Notes: a model not told the origin generated them from the sequence alone. A DNA stretch of 64,000 nucleotides from Chryseobacterium arachidis (GCF_900129245.1 NZ_FQUT01000008.1:62001-126000); one strand, 5' to 3'; positions 8,276-17,674 are shown, numbered from the stretch's first letter. Made by a program: numbers and translations.

Positions 8276-9520
8276 ATGCCTATTTTTAAACCATTTCGTG
8301 GAATAAGACCTCATAAAGATCATGAGAGCACCTTCCCTACTCATCCGCTGGATAATTTTACCCAGGAAGAGATCGCGGAAAAAGCTCAAGTTGAAGATAC
8401 TTACATCAATATGATCAAGCCGTATGTTGTAAGTAAATCTAAAGATATAGACAGGAATTTAAGAAAAATCCGGTCTACATTCGAAGAGCTGATGGAAGAG
8501 AAAAAACTCGTTCAGGACAGTTCTGCCTATTATCTTTATGAGCAGATATATCCCAATAAACAGGTTTTCAGAGGCCTTTTAGGACTGGCTAGTATTGAAG
8601 ATTTTTGGAGTGGCAAGATCAAAAGACATGAGAGTACGATTCCTCAGAAAAAGGAAAAGCTGGCTCATTATCTTGAGAAAGTAAATCTTCAGGCAGAACC
8701 TGTTTTGCTTACTTATCCTGCCAATTCTAAGATTGAATTGCTGATGAACCATGAGGAGAAAAATGTTCCTATTTTCAATCATGTAGATACGATCGGGATC
8801 AGACATAAAATCTGGAGAATCGACAACCGTCTGAAATTACAGCAGTTCAAGGAAGTTATCGATCAGATAGATTCTTTTTACATTGCCGACGGACACCACA
8901 GAATTGGTTCTACCGCATTGAATGCAAAGCGTCAGAAAGATAAAAACAAGAGACATAACGGTACGGAGCTTTACAACTTTGTCTACAGCTTTATTGTTTC
9001 TAACCAATCTATTAAAATTCACGATTATAACAGGATCGTAGCGGATATCAACGGTTTGTCAAATGAAGAATTCCTGAAGGAACTGGAAAAATATTTCCTG
9101 ATTCACGAAAAAGGAGAAACTGCCTACTACCCGTCTCAGAAATTCCACATTTCGATGTATATGGATGGTAAGTTTTACTCTCTTCACGTAAAGCACGACC
9201 TGCGTTCCCCGGAAATGTCTTTGGATAATCTTGATCACCATCTGTTGGATAAATATGTTTTCAAGGATATTTTAAAAATTGAAGATCCGGACAGCTCTGA
9301 AAAGATTTCTTACGTAAAAGGCACTTCTAATATACAGGGAATTAATCAGTTAAAAGAAAAAATAGATAACGGAGAAGGTAAAGCAGGATTCGGTATTTAT
9401 CCGGTAAGTTTTAATGATATGATTAAAATTTCTGATCTTAAGCTGAGCATGCCTCCAAAATGTACATTCATTGAACCTAAATTGGTTACAGCACTGTTAA
9501 TGTACGATATGAAACCTTAG
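8276..9520 (+). CDS. DUF1015 family protein of the serine operon
   Basis: A 414-aa cytoplasmic protein starting two bases after the serA stop. The N-terminal FKPFRGIRP and the conserved IADGHHRIGSTA segment identify DUF1015. In Bacteroidota this gene is nearly always linked to serC-serA; a role in serine or phosphate-ester metabolism has been proposed from context only and the biochemical function is not established. DGHHR looks like a metal or phosphate site. Confidence 0.85.
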   Translation: MPIFKPFRGIRPHKDHESTFPTHPLDNFTQEEIAEKAQVEDTYINMIKPYVVSKSKDIDRNLRKIRSTFEELMEEKKLVQDSSAYYLYEQIYPNKQVFRGLLGLASIEDFWSGKIKRHESTIPQKKEKLAHYLEKVNLQAEPVLLTYPANSKIELLMNHEEKNVPIFNHVDTIGIRHKIWRIDNRLKLQQFKEVIDQIDSFYIADGHHRIGSTALNAKRQKDKNKRHNGTELYNFVYSFIVSNQSIKIHDYNRIVADINGLSNEEFLKELEKYFLIHEKGETAYYPSQKFHISMYMDGKFYSLHVKHDLRSPEMSLDNLDHHLLDKYVFKDILKIEDPDSSEKISYVKGTSNIQGINQLKEKIDNGEGKAGFGIYPVSFNDMIKISDLKLSMPPKCTFIEPKLVTALLMYDMKP

Positions 9521-9574
9521 TAAATTACTAATTTTTCCCTACTTTTAGCAACGGAAAAAGAAAGGTAAATAAAA

Positions 9575-10981
9575 ATGAAAAAAATCTTCATTATAATTCC
9601 ACTCTTTTGGGGTGGATTTTTATTTTCTCAGAAAAAACCACAAAAAAGCCCGGGAAAGAGAACTGCAGTTACGGCAAAATTTAATTATCACGAAGAGTTT
9701 AAGAAGATTTCAGACGAAATCATGGTGAACGGAACTGCCTACAACAACCTTGGAGAACTGACAAAAAATGTCGGCTCGCGATTCAGCGCAACTCCTGGGT
9801 ATACAAAGGCCGTAGAATGGGCAGAAAAAAAGCTTAAAAACATTGATATCCCAATGATCTGGAGGCAGGAAGCCAAAGCGCCGATATGGATCAGGGGAAG
9901 AGAATCTTTACAGATAAAAACAGGAAACGGAGACTGGAAAAGTATTAAAATGCTATCCTTCGGCAATTCTGAAGGAACGGGCGGAAAAGATCTTGTAGGC
10001 GAAATCGTTTTAATCAGCAGTACATCCGAACTGAATGCCATGGCTATCGGGCAACTGAAAGATAAAATTGTCTTTGTAAATGTTCCGATGGATCCGAAAA
10101 TCTTCAATACCAGCGATTCTTATTTACTGACGGCAAAATCCAAGCTTATTTCTGCTTCTGTTATTGCTAAAACAGGGGCAAAAGCATTAATTATAAGATC
10201 ATTAACGACGGCTAATGATGATACTCCGCATGCAAAAATGGTGTATTATGAACCGGATGATAAGGTAAGAATTCCTGCATTATCGATTGGGGTAAAATCT
10301 GCTGATGAACTTGAAAAACTATTACAAAAGCAAAAAGTTACCGCCAAGCTTAATATGACTGCCGAATCCAAAGGCGATACCACCAATCCGAATATTATTG
10401 CGGAAATTCCGGGTAAAAAAGATTCTAAAGTGATTGTTTTAGGGGCCCAGCTGGATTCCTGGGATTTTGGTGAAGGTGCAATTGACGACGGAACCGGAGT
10501 GGTACAATGTATTGAAGTACTGAGAACGCTTAAAGCATTAGGCTATGAAAATAATCATACCATCAGGGTGGTTTTGTATGCCAACAGTGAAAACGGTGGA
10601 CAGGGTCGCGAAATGTACGCCGCTTACGTGAAAAAGAAAGATGAAAAACATATTTTTGCTTTAGGAACAGATGCCGGAGGCTATTCGCCGAGAGGATTTT
10701 CTTTAGACATGTCTCCACAAAGAAGAAGGCAGGTTTTCGAATGGAAAAATTATTTCCTTCCTTACGGCGTTTACGATTTTGAACAGACAGAAGCCATTCA
10801 GGATATTTCTCCGTTGAAAAAACTTGATATTCCTTTGGCTGAGCTGGTAGTAGACACTCAAAGATATTTCGATTATCATCATTCGGTAGAAGACACTTTT
10901 GATAAGGTTAATAAAAGAGAGCTTCTTCTGGGTGCGGTTGCGATGACACAGATGATATTTATGATTGATAAAAATTGGTAA
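9575..10981 (+). CDS. secreted M28-family peptidase homologue with degraded active site (probable pseudoenzyme)
   Basis: A 468-aa carboxypeptidase-Q-like protein with signal peptide (KKIFIIIPLFWGGFLFSQ), a PA-like insert and an M28 domain. Compared with the product encoded immediately downstream, the metal-ligand His is Gln292 (GAQLDSWD in place of GGHLDSWD), the catalytic Glu of the Glu-Glu pair is Ser338 (ANSENGG in place of ANEENG), and the Glu of ETDAGG is Gly. The terminal HH pair is kept. Loss of a zinc ligand and the catalytic base makes hydrolysis unlikely; binding or a partner role for the active neighbour is an inference. Stop and next ATG are adjacent. Confidence 0.85.
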   Translation: MKKIFIIIPLFWGGFLFSQKKPQKSPGKRTAVTAKFNYHEEFKKISDEIMVNGTAYNNLGELTKNVGSRFSATPGYTKAVEWAEKKLKNIDIPMIWRQEAKAPIWIRGRESLQIKTGNGDWKSIKMLSFGNSEGTGGKDLVGEIVLISSTSELNAMAIGQLKDKIVFVNVPMDPKIFNTSDSYLLTAKSKLISASVIAKTGAKALIIRSLTTANDDTPHAKMVYYEPDDKVRIPALSIGVKSADELEKLLQKQKVTAKLNMTAESKGDTTNPNIIAEIPGKKDSKVIVLGAQLDSWDFGEGAIDDGTGVVQCIEVLRTLKALGYENNHTIRVVLYANSENGGQGREMYAAYVKKKDEKHIFALGTDAGGYSPRGFSLDMSPQRRRQVFEWKNYFLPYGVYDFEQTEAIQDISPLKKLDIPLAELVVDTQRYFDYHHSVEDTFDKVNKRELLLGAVAMTQMIFMIDKNW

Positions 10982-12337
10982 ATGAAAAAGATATTAGGAA
11001 CATCATTATTACTTCTGAATCTGGCGGTTTTTGGTCAGAGCCAGGAAGATTCTATACAGTTTGCAAAAATTTCTACGGAAATATTAAATAACGGAAAAGG
11101 ATATACAGAATTAAGAGATTTAACTAAAAATATTGGTCACCGTTTAAGCGGTTCCGAGGCTTATGAAAAATCCGTAAAATGGGCAGAACAGAAACTTCGT
11201 AATGCCGGAGCCGATAAAGTGTGGCTTCAGGAAGTGATGATTCCTGTTTGGGTAAGAGGTAAAGAATCTTTGCAGATTCAGACCTCCAACGGAAAATGGA
11301 AAAGCTTAAAAATGCTTTCTCTGGGAAATTCTGAAGGTACAGGCGGGAAAGATGTTTCAGGGGAAATCATCATGGTAAAATCGATGGAAGACTATGACAA
11401 ACTTTCTGCTGATCAGGTAAAGGATAAAATCGTTTTCTTCAACTACCCTTTCAGTCAGTCTTATATAGAGACTTTCAAAGGGTACAGCGATGCCGCAAAG
11501 TACAGAACGACAGCCGCTTCGTTAACTGCCAAAAAAGGAGGAAAGTTTGCGATTATCCGTTCGCTTTCTTCGGCTTTCGACAATGTTCCTCATACGGGAG
11601 CAATGCGTTACAGCGACGATAAAAAAATTCCTGCCGTTGCCATCGGAAATACCACGGCTGATGAATTGGCAGAACTTTTACAATCACAAAAAGTTACCGC
11701 CAAACTCAATTCCAATTGCGGAATGAAAGGTGAAAAATTATCACATTCTGTGATTGGAGAGATCACCGGTAAAAAAGACAAAAGTGTGATCGTTGTTGGC
11801 GGACATCTGGATTCCTGGGATGTTGGTGAGGGCGCACATGACGACGGAGCCGGAATTGTCCAAAGTATTGAAGTACTGAGAACATTCAAAAAATTGGGAA
11901 TTAAAAATAACCATACCATCCGGGTAGTCTGTTTTGCGAATGAGGAAAATGGAGTGAAAGGTGGTGTTCAGTACGGAAAAACAGCCAAAGAGAATAATGA
12001 AGAACATCTTTTTGCAATAGAAACGGATGCAGGAGGCTTTACCCCAAGAGGGATTTCCCTAGAAATGGATGATGAAAAAAGAAGACAGATCCAAAGTTGG
12101 GCAAAACTGTTTTTACCTTACGGCGTTTACGATTTTACAGGCACCTATTCCGGAACAGATCTTTACCCGCTTCATGATATGGGCGTTCCGACCGCAGAAC
12201 TGGTTCCTGATTCGCAAAGGTATTTCGATATTCACCACACGGAAGAAGATACTTTTGAAAAGGTGAACCGAAGAGAACTGCTTCTGGGCGCAAGTACTTT
12301 AACTCAGATTATTTATATGATTGACAAGAATTGGTAA
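10982..12337 (+). CDS. secreted M28-family metallopeptidase (carboxypeptidase Q-like), active form
   Basis: A 451-aa secreted zinc aminopeptidase or dipeptidase with signal peptide (KKILGTSLLLLNLAVFGQ). The expected M28 residues are all visible: His275 and Asp of GGHLDSWD, bridging Asp in HDDGAG, catalytic Glu321 and ligand Glu322 in ANEENG, Asp of ETDAGG and the C-terminal His pair in DIHHTEEDT. The ATG begins at the base after the upstream paralogue's stop, so both are translated from one message. A tandem duplication produced the pair. Substrate is probably short peptides in the periplasm or outside the cell. Confidence 0.93.
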   Translation: MKKILGTSLLLLNLAVFGQSQEDSIQFAKISTEILNNGKGYTELRDLTKNIGHRLSGSEAYEKSVKWAEQKLRNAGADKVWLQEVMIPVWVRGKESLQIQTSNGKWKSLKMLSLGNSEGTGGKDVSGEIIMVKSMEDYDKLSADQVKDKIVFFNYPFSQSYIETFKGYSDAAKYRTTAASLTAKKGGKFAIIRSLSSAFDNVPHTGAMRYSDDKKIPAVAIGNTTADELAELLQSQKVTAKLNSNCGMKGEKLSHSVIGEITGKKDKSVIVVGGHLDSWDVGEGAHDDGAGIVQSIEVLRTFKKLGIKNNHTIRVVCFANEENGVKGGVQYGKTAKENNEEHLFAIETDAGGFTPRGISLEMDDEKRRQIQSWAKLFLPYGVYDFTGTYSGTDLYPLHDMGVPTAELVPDSQRYFDIHHTEEDTFEKVNRRELLLGASTLTQIIYMIDKNW

Positions 12338-12343
12338 TATAGG

Positions 12344-12371
12344 AAACCGCTTTTTAAAGGCGGTTTTTTTA
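12344..12371 (+). terminator. intrinsic terminator after the M28 pair
   Basis: AACCGC and GGCGGTT arms flank a TTTTTAAA loop, followed by seven T, six bases after the stop codon. Confidence 0.75.
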
Positions 12372-12544
12372 TTTTTAATCATTAAGAAATTTAAGAGGTT
12401 CAAGTTTTTTTAAGAACATCGAAAATGTTTTTATAAAGCGAAACGTGTATTTAAATTTCGGTAATATTACAAGATATGTTTACGCGAAACACTTAAGAAA
12501 ATCTTCTAAATAGTTCCAATAAAAACCGTTCTGTAAAACCAAAA

Positions 12545-13708
12545 TCAGTTTAAATATTCCTTCTTTTCCATCTTAAAATCAAGAATTTTTCCGTCTCTTT
12601 TTATTTTAATAGTAATGGCCTTCAGATTTTTTTCAATTCTGTTGATCGAATAATGACAAACCGAATCGTCATCCAAATTGTCCAGCATAATCTCATTGAT
12701 ACTGATGATAGAATCTCCTATTTTCAGAGGGAAATCCTGCTGTTGAAAAACAAAAGCAACAACCGGTTTTCGATCTATAAAACGGTATGTAAAACCAAAG
12801 GATTCAAGCTTGGGAGGGTTGATTTTTATTGGCTTAAGATAGATTTTATTATTTTTCCAGTCAAATATGAATGAGAAATCTTTTAAAAATTCGTTTCCGA
12901 GCAGGTCTGAAATGCTTGTAGAAATTATCTCGTCCCGAAAAATACCATTTCCCAAAGTCAATACATCAGTTTTGAAAATGGATGCCGTAGTTGGTTTTGC
13001 CACTCCAAATGCACCTGTTGAGCGTGTTCCGAATGTTTCTATTACTTTTCGTGCCTTTTTAGCATCAAACTTCGTGTCTGAAATTTCAAACCTTCCGGAA
13101 AAGCCTGTATCAAAAGTAAAGTCTATGTCTTTGTCAAAAAGGCGGGTTTTTACCATTGGAGTTTTCTGAGGTTTCGGATCAAACGGGATGATCGTGGAAT
13201 AATCTTTCAAATCGAAAAGCGATAAGTCGTTTGTTGCTTCTAAAGAATTTTCAGCATAATTGACTCTCCAAAACAGTTTTGCCATCTGATTGGCCCCTAT
13301 GATTCCGTCGACTTTCAGACAACCCAGCTCCGCTGAATTAAGATCCAGAACAACAGCTCCAATATTTTTAAAAATCACTTCATCAACGATCATTTCAGGA
13401 AGTTCGGTAAAGATCTGCTGCTGAACTTTATCGTTAGAATCGCTGACTGATCTTTTGTACTTTTTGCTAAGATTCAGTTCGTTGTAGATCGCATGAGAAA
13501 TCACAGTCGGCGCACCGGAGTCGAACAGAAAATTATAGAATTTACCATTAATACTCACCTTCACAAACGGCAGATTATTCTCAAATCTCAGATTGATTTT
13601 CTCTACAGGATGCTGAAGTTTTGCTTCTCCTTTTGTGAAAAACTTTTTAGATTGCGCAGAAATTGTAATCGTTGAAAATAAGAAGAGTGAGTATAGGAGT
13701 TTTTTCAT
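12545..13708 (-). CDS. secreted two-lobed retropepsin-like aspartic protease with C-terminal PDZ-like domain
   Basis: A 387-aa protein with signal peptide (KKLLYSLFLFSTITISAQ). Two retropepsin-type active-site motifs are visible, DSGAPTVIS at Asp63 and DTGFSGRFE at Asp200, each followed at a distance by a hydrophobic-hydrophobic-Gly segment (VDGIIGANQ; LGNEFLKDF). This suggests both halves of an aspartic protease in one chain. The C-terminal 80 residues (LKIGDSIISINEIML) look like a PDZ substrate-binding domain. Bacteroidota encode many such clan AA proteins, probably acting on peptides outside the cytoplasm. It stands alone on the minus strand. Confidence 0.78.
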   Translation of the reverse strand: MKKLLYSLFLFSTITISAQSKKFFTKGEAKLQHPVEKINLRFENNLPFVKVSINGKFYNFLFDSGAPTVISHAIYNELNLSKKYKRSVSDSNDKVQQQIFTELPEMIVDEVIFKNIGAVVLDLNSAELGCLKVDGIIGANQMAKLFWRVNYAENSLEATNDLSLFDLKDYSTIIPFDPKPQKTPMVKTRLFDKDIDFTFDTGFSGRFEISDTKFDAKKARKVIETFGTRSTGAFGVAKPTTASIFKTDVLTLGNGIFRDEIISTSISDLLGNEFLKDFSFIFDWKNNKIYLKPIKINPPKLESFGFTYRFIDRKPVVAFVFQQQDFPLKIGDSIISINEIMLDNLDDDSVCHYSINRIEKNLKAITIKIKRDGKILDFKMEKKEYLN

Positions 13709-13850
13709 GGGCTTATTTTACACGAAAATAAGGTTTTTCTTTATTCTTCCCAAGAATCATCATCCACAATAAATTTTAGAAATCTATTTTTCCGTATTAA
13801 AAATCAAAAAGCCATCCCATCGGACAGCTTTCAATATCTCAACTCAACTT

Positions 13851-14426
13851 CTAAATTTTATCCAGAACTTTCTTCGGCAAAACTTTTAATAACTGAGATT
13901 TATACTCCTTTTCAACAATCACAAATTTCCAGTATTTTCTGTCTTTGGAAACGGCGCAGGCTCTCATATTCGCACTGATGACATACGCATTTTCATTCGC
14001 TAAATATTTCACATTATTTTTACCGTATTTATTCATCAAAGCACTGTTTGCCTTCTTTTTCATATCGTCGCTCAGGGCACCGACATTGCATTTTAATTTT
14101 AGAAAATAATTGGCGATGGAGAAATATTCGCCGTTAATCAATTCAGGTTTTTCGATATTTCCAAACTGCAGATTCTGTATATCAATTTTGATGAATGGAT
14201 TATTGTAAGTCATATTCAGAATCTGGGTCATCTGATCTTTTGAGATAACTGTAAATAATTTCGGATAGATACAGTTGACCGATTGATCAATCTTTTTGGT
14301 TTTAATAGTATTGACAAAATACGTCAGATTTTTTTTGATGGCTACATCATCAGAATTTGCTTTTGTCTGCGCAAAAGACAGAAACGACAACAAAACAAAC
14401 AGAAATAAAAATGATTTGGTTTTCAT
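13851..14426 (-). CDS. secreted hypothetical protein
   Basis: A 191-aa protein with signal peptide (KTKSFLFLFVLLSFLSFAQ). The mature part is lysine-rich with two cysteines (VNCIYPKLF and LKCNVGAL) and a third near RACAVSK. I do not recognise the family. The opening of the mature region (helix followed by a short-sequence VNTIKTKKIDQSVNCIYP) is reminiscent of other small secreted stress proteins of this phylum, without assignable function. No linked gene is close enough to form an operon. Confidence 0.65.
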   Translation of the reverse strand: MKTKSFLFLFVLLSFLSFAQTKANSDDVAIKKNLTYFVNTIKTKKIDQSVNCIYPKLFTVISKDQMTQILNMTYNNPFIKIDIQNLQFGNIEKPELINGEYFSIANYFLKLKCNVGALSDDMKKKANSALMNKYGKNNVKYLANENAYVISANMRACAVSKDRKYWKFVIVEKEYKSQLLKVLPKKVLDKI

Positions 14427-14617
14427 AATGTTAATATTAATCTGTATTCATGTCAATTCGGGTGGTTTTTCGAAGTAAAGGGAAGGTAAATTGTATTGAA
14501 ATCTTTTTAATGAACTTCCCGATACACTCCATTTCATTCCGTTACTCGAAGTGACGATGGATTTTTTTCTTGAATCTGTCGAAAGATTTAATACAATCGT
14601 TACAAAACTTATTCAAC

Positions 14618-14648
14618 AAAAAAGCCATCCTTTCGGACGGCTTTACAT
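14618..14648 (-). terminator. terminator of the PPIase/gldI unit
   Basis: Stem AAGCCATCC with GGACGGCTT (one mismatch) and a TTTC loop; on the minus strand it is followed by TTTTTTG. It lies 15 bases after the minus-strand PPIase stop. Confidence 0.8.
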
Positions 14649-14662
14649 ATTTTAAGTTCAGA

Positions 14663-15778
14663 TTATTTTACTTTTACAAGCTCAACATCGAAAACCAACC
14701 ATGCATTTGGCGGAATCACTCCTCCTGCACCTCTTTCTCCGTAACCCATTGCCGGCGGAATTAGTAAAGTAGCAGTTTCACCTTCTTTTAATAAAAGGAT
14801 CCCTTCGTCCCAACCTTTGATTACTCTGCCCATTCCGATAGGAATTTCGATTGGCTCATTTCTCTTGAAAGAAGAATCGAATTCTGTTCCGTCTACCAAT
14901 TTTCCTGCATAATGTACAGAAACGTTATCACCAGACTTTGGAGCTTTACCGTCAGCTGTTTTTGTGATTTTATAGTAAAGACCAGATTCAGTTTTCTGCA
15001 TTCCTGCTTTTAGATCTTCAACCATTTTCAATTGATTAGCAGCGAACTCTTCTTCTTTTTTCTTTTTGTCTGCTTCTTCCTTAGCAATAGCGATTTTGTT
15101 ATTTTCTGCGATCTTAGCTTTTCCTTCCGTGAAAGTTTTTGCCGGATCGTAGTTTTTATACTCGTCACCTTTGCTGAATACAGACACTTTTTCTAAAACG
15201 ATATCTGTTTTAGGTTTATCCTGAGCTCCTTTTTCTACGTTTGCAATGGCATCAATTACCTCCTCACCTTTTACCACTTTTCCGAAGATCGTGTGTCTTC
15301 CGTCTAACCAAGGAGTAGCTACTTCTGTAATGAAGAACTGAGAACCGTTTGTATTGGGTCCTGAATTCGCCATAGAAAGGATTCCTTTTCCTGTATGCTT
15401 AAGGTCGTTTTTTTCGTCCTCAAACTTATATCCAGGATCTCCCATTCCCGTTCCCTGAGGATCACCTCCCTGGATCATGAAATCTTTGATTACTCTGTGG
15501 AAAATCGTTCCGTCATAATAAGGAACTCCTTTAGCTTTTGCTTTGTTGTCGATTTTACCTTCTGCAAGACCAATAAAATTGGCTACAGTTACAGGCGCTT
15601 TTTTATCCTCGAATTTTACGATCAAATTACCTTTTGTCGTCTGAAGATTCGCATACAGTCCGTCATTTAGACCTTCGTAAGTTTCTTTGTCTACGTTCAT
15701 TTTTTTATAAATTGGTGTACAACTCATCAGCGAAATACTTGCCGCCGCCAGAATTATATTCTTGTTAAACAATTTCAT
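14663..15778 (-). CDS. lipoprotein with fused cyclophilin and FKBP peptidyl-prolyl isomerase domains
   Basis: A 371-aa protein that isomerises Xaa-Pro bonds during folding of exported proteins. Signal peptide with lipobox SLMSC (lipidated Cys20). Residues about 40-200 form a cyclophilin domain (GTIFHRVIKDFMIQGGDPQGTG; SMANSGPNTNGSQFFIT). A lysine/glutamate-rich linker (about 215-255) leads to a C-terminal FKBP domain (VSVHYAGKLVDGTEFDSSF; MGRVIKGWDEGI; IPPAMGYGERG). Two unrelated isomerase folds in one chain is unusual outside this phylum. It lies three bases downstream of gldI, so they are co-transcribed, which links it to secretion and gliding. Confidence 0.93.
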   Translation of the reverse strand: MKLFNKNIILAAASISLMSCTPIYKKMNVDKETYEGLNDGLYANLQTTKGNLIVKFEDKKAPVTVANFIGLAEGKIDNKAKAKGVPYYDGTIFHRVIKDFMIQGGDPQGTGMGDPGYKFEDEKNDLKHTGKGILSMANSGPNTNGSQFFITEVATPWLDGRHTIFGKVVKGEEVIDAIANVEKGAQDKPKTDIVLEKVSVFSKGDEYKNYDPAKTFTEGKAKIAENNKIAIAKEEADKKKKEEEFAANQLKMVEDLKAGMQKTESGLYYKITKTADGKAPKSGDNVSVHYAGKLVDGTEFDSSFKRNEPIEIPIGMGRVIKGWDEGILLLKEGETATLLIPPAMGYGERGAGGVIPPNAWLVFDVELVKVK

Positions 15779-15781
15779 TGA

Positions 15782-16291
15782 TTATAATGCTTTTAATTTT
15801 ATGATTAATGGGATATCATTATCTATTTTTTTCTCATCTCCATACGTTCCATACGCCAGAGAAGACGGAACCAAAAGCGTAACTTCCTCACCATCATGTA
15901 TAAAACGCAGAGCATCTTCTACAGCTTTTAATTCATCAAAATGTCCGAATTTGGCATCTCTTCTTTCAATCGGTTCATCATAGATTTTCGTCTGATCGAA
16001 GTCATAAAGATCATAAGAATAAGAAATCAGCGTATTGTCCTGTCTTCTCTGTCTCTGATCGAAACCTTGTGTATTTACCCAATAATTAAGCTGAGTAGGA
16101 TAATACTTCACAGGCTGATTATTAATCCATTCCTGCATGAGCATCCTCTCCTGGGTATTAAGGTTCTTCATCCTGTTTTTGGAAACTTCAAGATCATTCT
16201 TACTCAAAACACCTCCTACAGGAGGATGAGTCTGCGCATTTTTGCTGCAGCTCACTAAACTTAAAACCGAGATGAAGAGTATTTTTTTCAT
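15782..16291 (-). CDS. gldI: gliding-motility-associated peptidyl-prolyl isomerase GldI (lipoprotein)
   Basis: A 169-aa FKBP-type lipoprotein. Lipobox LSLVSC gives lipidated Cys15. The N-terminal helical region (MQEWINNQPVKYYPTQLNYWV) is the typical GldI front, and the C-terminal FKBP half is recognisable from IHDGEEVTLLVPSSLAYGTYGDEKKI. GldI is required in Flavobacterium for gliding and for the type IX system; it probably helps fold Gld proteins in the periplasm. T9SS cargo proteins occur later in the window. It precedes the cyclophilin-FKBP gene with a three-base gap. Confidence 0.85.
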   Translation of the reverse strand: MKKILFISVLSLVSCSKNAQTHPPVGGVLSKNDLEVSKNRMKNLNTQERMLMQEWINNQPVKYYPTQLNYWVNTQGFDQRQRRQDNTLISYSYDLYDFDQTKIYDEPIERRDAKFGHFDELKAVEDALRFIHDGEEVTLLVPSSLAYGTYGDEKKIDNDIPLIIKLKAL

Positions 16292-16387
16292 AAACTTTTG
16301 CGAAAATACACATTTCAGGAATCAATTACAAAACTTGACGAATTTATTAAATTAAAAATTTTAACATTTGAAAATCTTCAGATAGTT

Positions 16388-16464
16388 TGTCATTCTGGCG
16401 AAGGAAGAATCTCAATAATCTTTATTAGAGATTCTTCACTCTACTTTGTTCCGTTCAGAATGAC
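16388..16464. repeat. imperfect palindromic repeat of the TGTCATTCTG...GAATCTC type
   Basis: The left arm TGTCATTCTGGCG-AAGGAAGAATCTC (16388-16413) is complementary to the right arm (16428-16464), which carries a small insertion before CAGAATGACA. Such arms are widespread intergenic repeats in Bacteroidota. It lies between gldI and ilvE in a gap without genes. Confidence 0.6.
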
Positions 16465-16487
16465 AGAAACAAGATTAGTTTAAAACA

Positions 16488-16515
16488 AAAAAGTCGAGAA
16501 AAATTCCCGACTTTC
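16488..16515 (-). terminator. terminator of ilvE
   Basis: AAAGTCG and CGACTTT arms around a 10-11-base loop; on the minus strand the stem is followed by TTTTTTGTTTT. It lies about 20 bases after the ilvE stop. Confidence 0.7.
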
Positions 16516-16534
16516 TATTATTTTAAGTTTAAAA

Positions 16535-17605
16535 TTAAACCGTTTCCAGTACGTGATCTACCAAAACTCTCCATCCGAATGGATCTTCCGAAAGGTTTGT
16601 CTGAAGATCCACCAAATCATTTTTCAATATTACAGCGAAGCTTTCTTCGTCTGATAATCTTGGTAATTCCAATTTCTCACCGTTGTAACCCAAAGCCTGG
16701 AAAACAGTCGTTACAACCGCTGTCCCTACTCCCCAAACTTCTTTCAAAGTTCCGTTTTTCTGAGCTTCTACAACATCGGTTACTTTAATGGGCTCTACTT
16801 TTACTTCAATTCCTCTCTTTTTAGCCAATTGAATAAAGCTGTCTCTGGTAACACCGTCAAGGATTTTCTCAGAGGTCGGTGGCGTATAAATGGTATCGTT
16901 GATTCTTACGAAAACGTTCATTGTTCCACTTTCTTCGAAATATTCGTGAGTCGCATCATCTGTCCAGATAATCTGCTCATATCCTTCTTCGATCGCCAAC
17001 TGAGTCGGGTAGAAAGAAGCTGCGTAATTTCCTGCCGCTTTTGCAGAACCTACTCCTCCGCTTGCCGCTCTTGAATAATGATCAGAGATTTTTACAGAAA
17101 CCGGCTCTGTGTAATACATTTTTGCAGGAGTTGCTACGATGGCAAACATATATTTATTAGCTACTCTCGCTTTCAACGCTTCTTCCGTAGCGAATATCAA
17201 TGGTCTGATATACAAGGACATCCCTTCTCCCTGAGGAATCCAGTCTCTGTCTATATCCACCAGTGCTTTTAGTCCTTCTAAGAATATTTCTTCAGTTACT
17301 TCCGGCATAGCCAAACGCTTCGCCGATTTATTGATACGTTCAAAATTCTTTTCAGGCCTGAAAAGGAAAACCTGTCCGTCTTTGTCTTTATAGGCTTTCA
17401 TCCCTTCAAAACAAGCTTGTCCGTAGTTTACCCCCATCATTGCAGGCGTAAATGCTAAAGGACCATAAGGAACTAATTTTACATCACCCCATTTCCCATC
17501 TTCATACTCGCAAATGATCATGTGATCGATAAAAGTATTTCCGAATGAAAAATTGTTTGGGTCGAATGTAGAAATTCGAGAGTTTTCAGTTTTTTGAATT
17601 ATCAT
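16535..17605 (-). CDS. ilvE: branched-chain amino acid aminotransferase
   Basis: Last step of leucine, isoleucine and valine biosynthesis and first step of their breakdown, cytoplasmic, fold-type IV PLP enzyme. At 356 aa it matches the long (eukaryote-like, group II) BCAT. Motifs: YGQACFEGMKAYK, RPEKNFERINKSAKRL, the PLP lysine in GGVGSAKAAGNYAAS, and EESGTMNVF. It is a single-gene unit with its own terminator. Confidence 0.95.
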   Translation of the reverse strand: MIIQKTENSRISTFDPNNFSFGNTFIDHMIICEYEDGKWGDVKLVPYGPLAFTPAMMGVNYGQACFEGMKAYKDKDGQVFLFRPEKNFERINKSAKRLAMPEVTEEIFLEGLKALVDIDRDWIPQGEGMSLYIRPLIFATEEALKARVANKYMFAIVATPAKMYYTEPVSVKISDHYSRAASGGVGSAKAAGNYAASFYPTQLAIEEGYEQIIWTDDATHEYFEESGTMNVFVRINDTIYTPPTSEKILDGVTRDSFIQLAKKRGIEVKVEPIKVTDVVEAQKNGTLKEVWGVGTAVVTTVFQALGYNGEKLELPRLSDEESFAVILKNDLVDLQTNLSEDPFGWRVLVDHVLETV

Positions 17606-17674
17606 TTCTAAAATTTTTTATGAGGTTCTACAAATTTAACATAATTTTCTAAATATAAAAATTTTAGAGTAAAT

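Noticed and set aside
13800..13835. Terminator of the 191-aa secreted protein gene
   Set aside because: AAGCCATCC and GGACAGCTT arms have two adjacent mismatches; too weak to call.
16298..16483. Short open frame between gldI and ilvE
   Set aside because: It lies entirely within the TGTCATTCTG palindromic repeat and has no protein-like composition.
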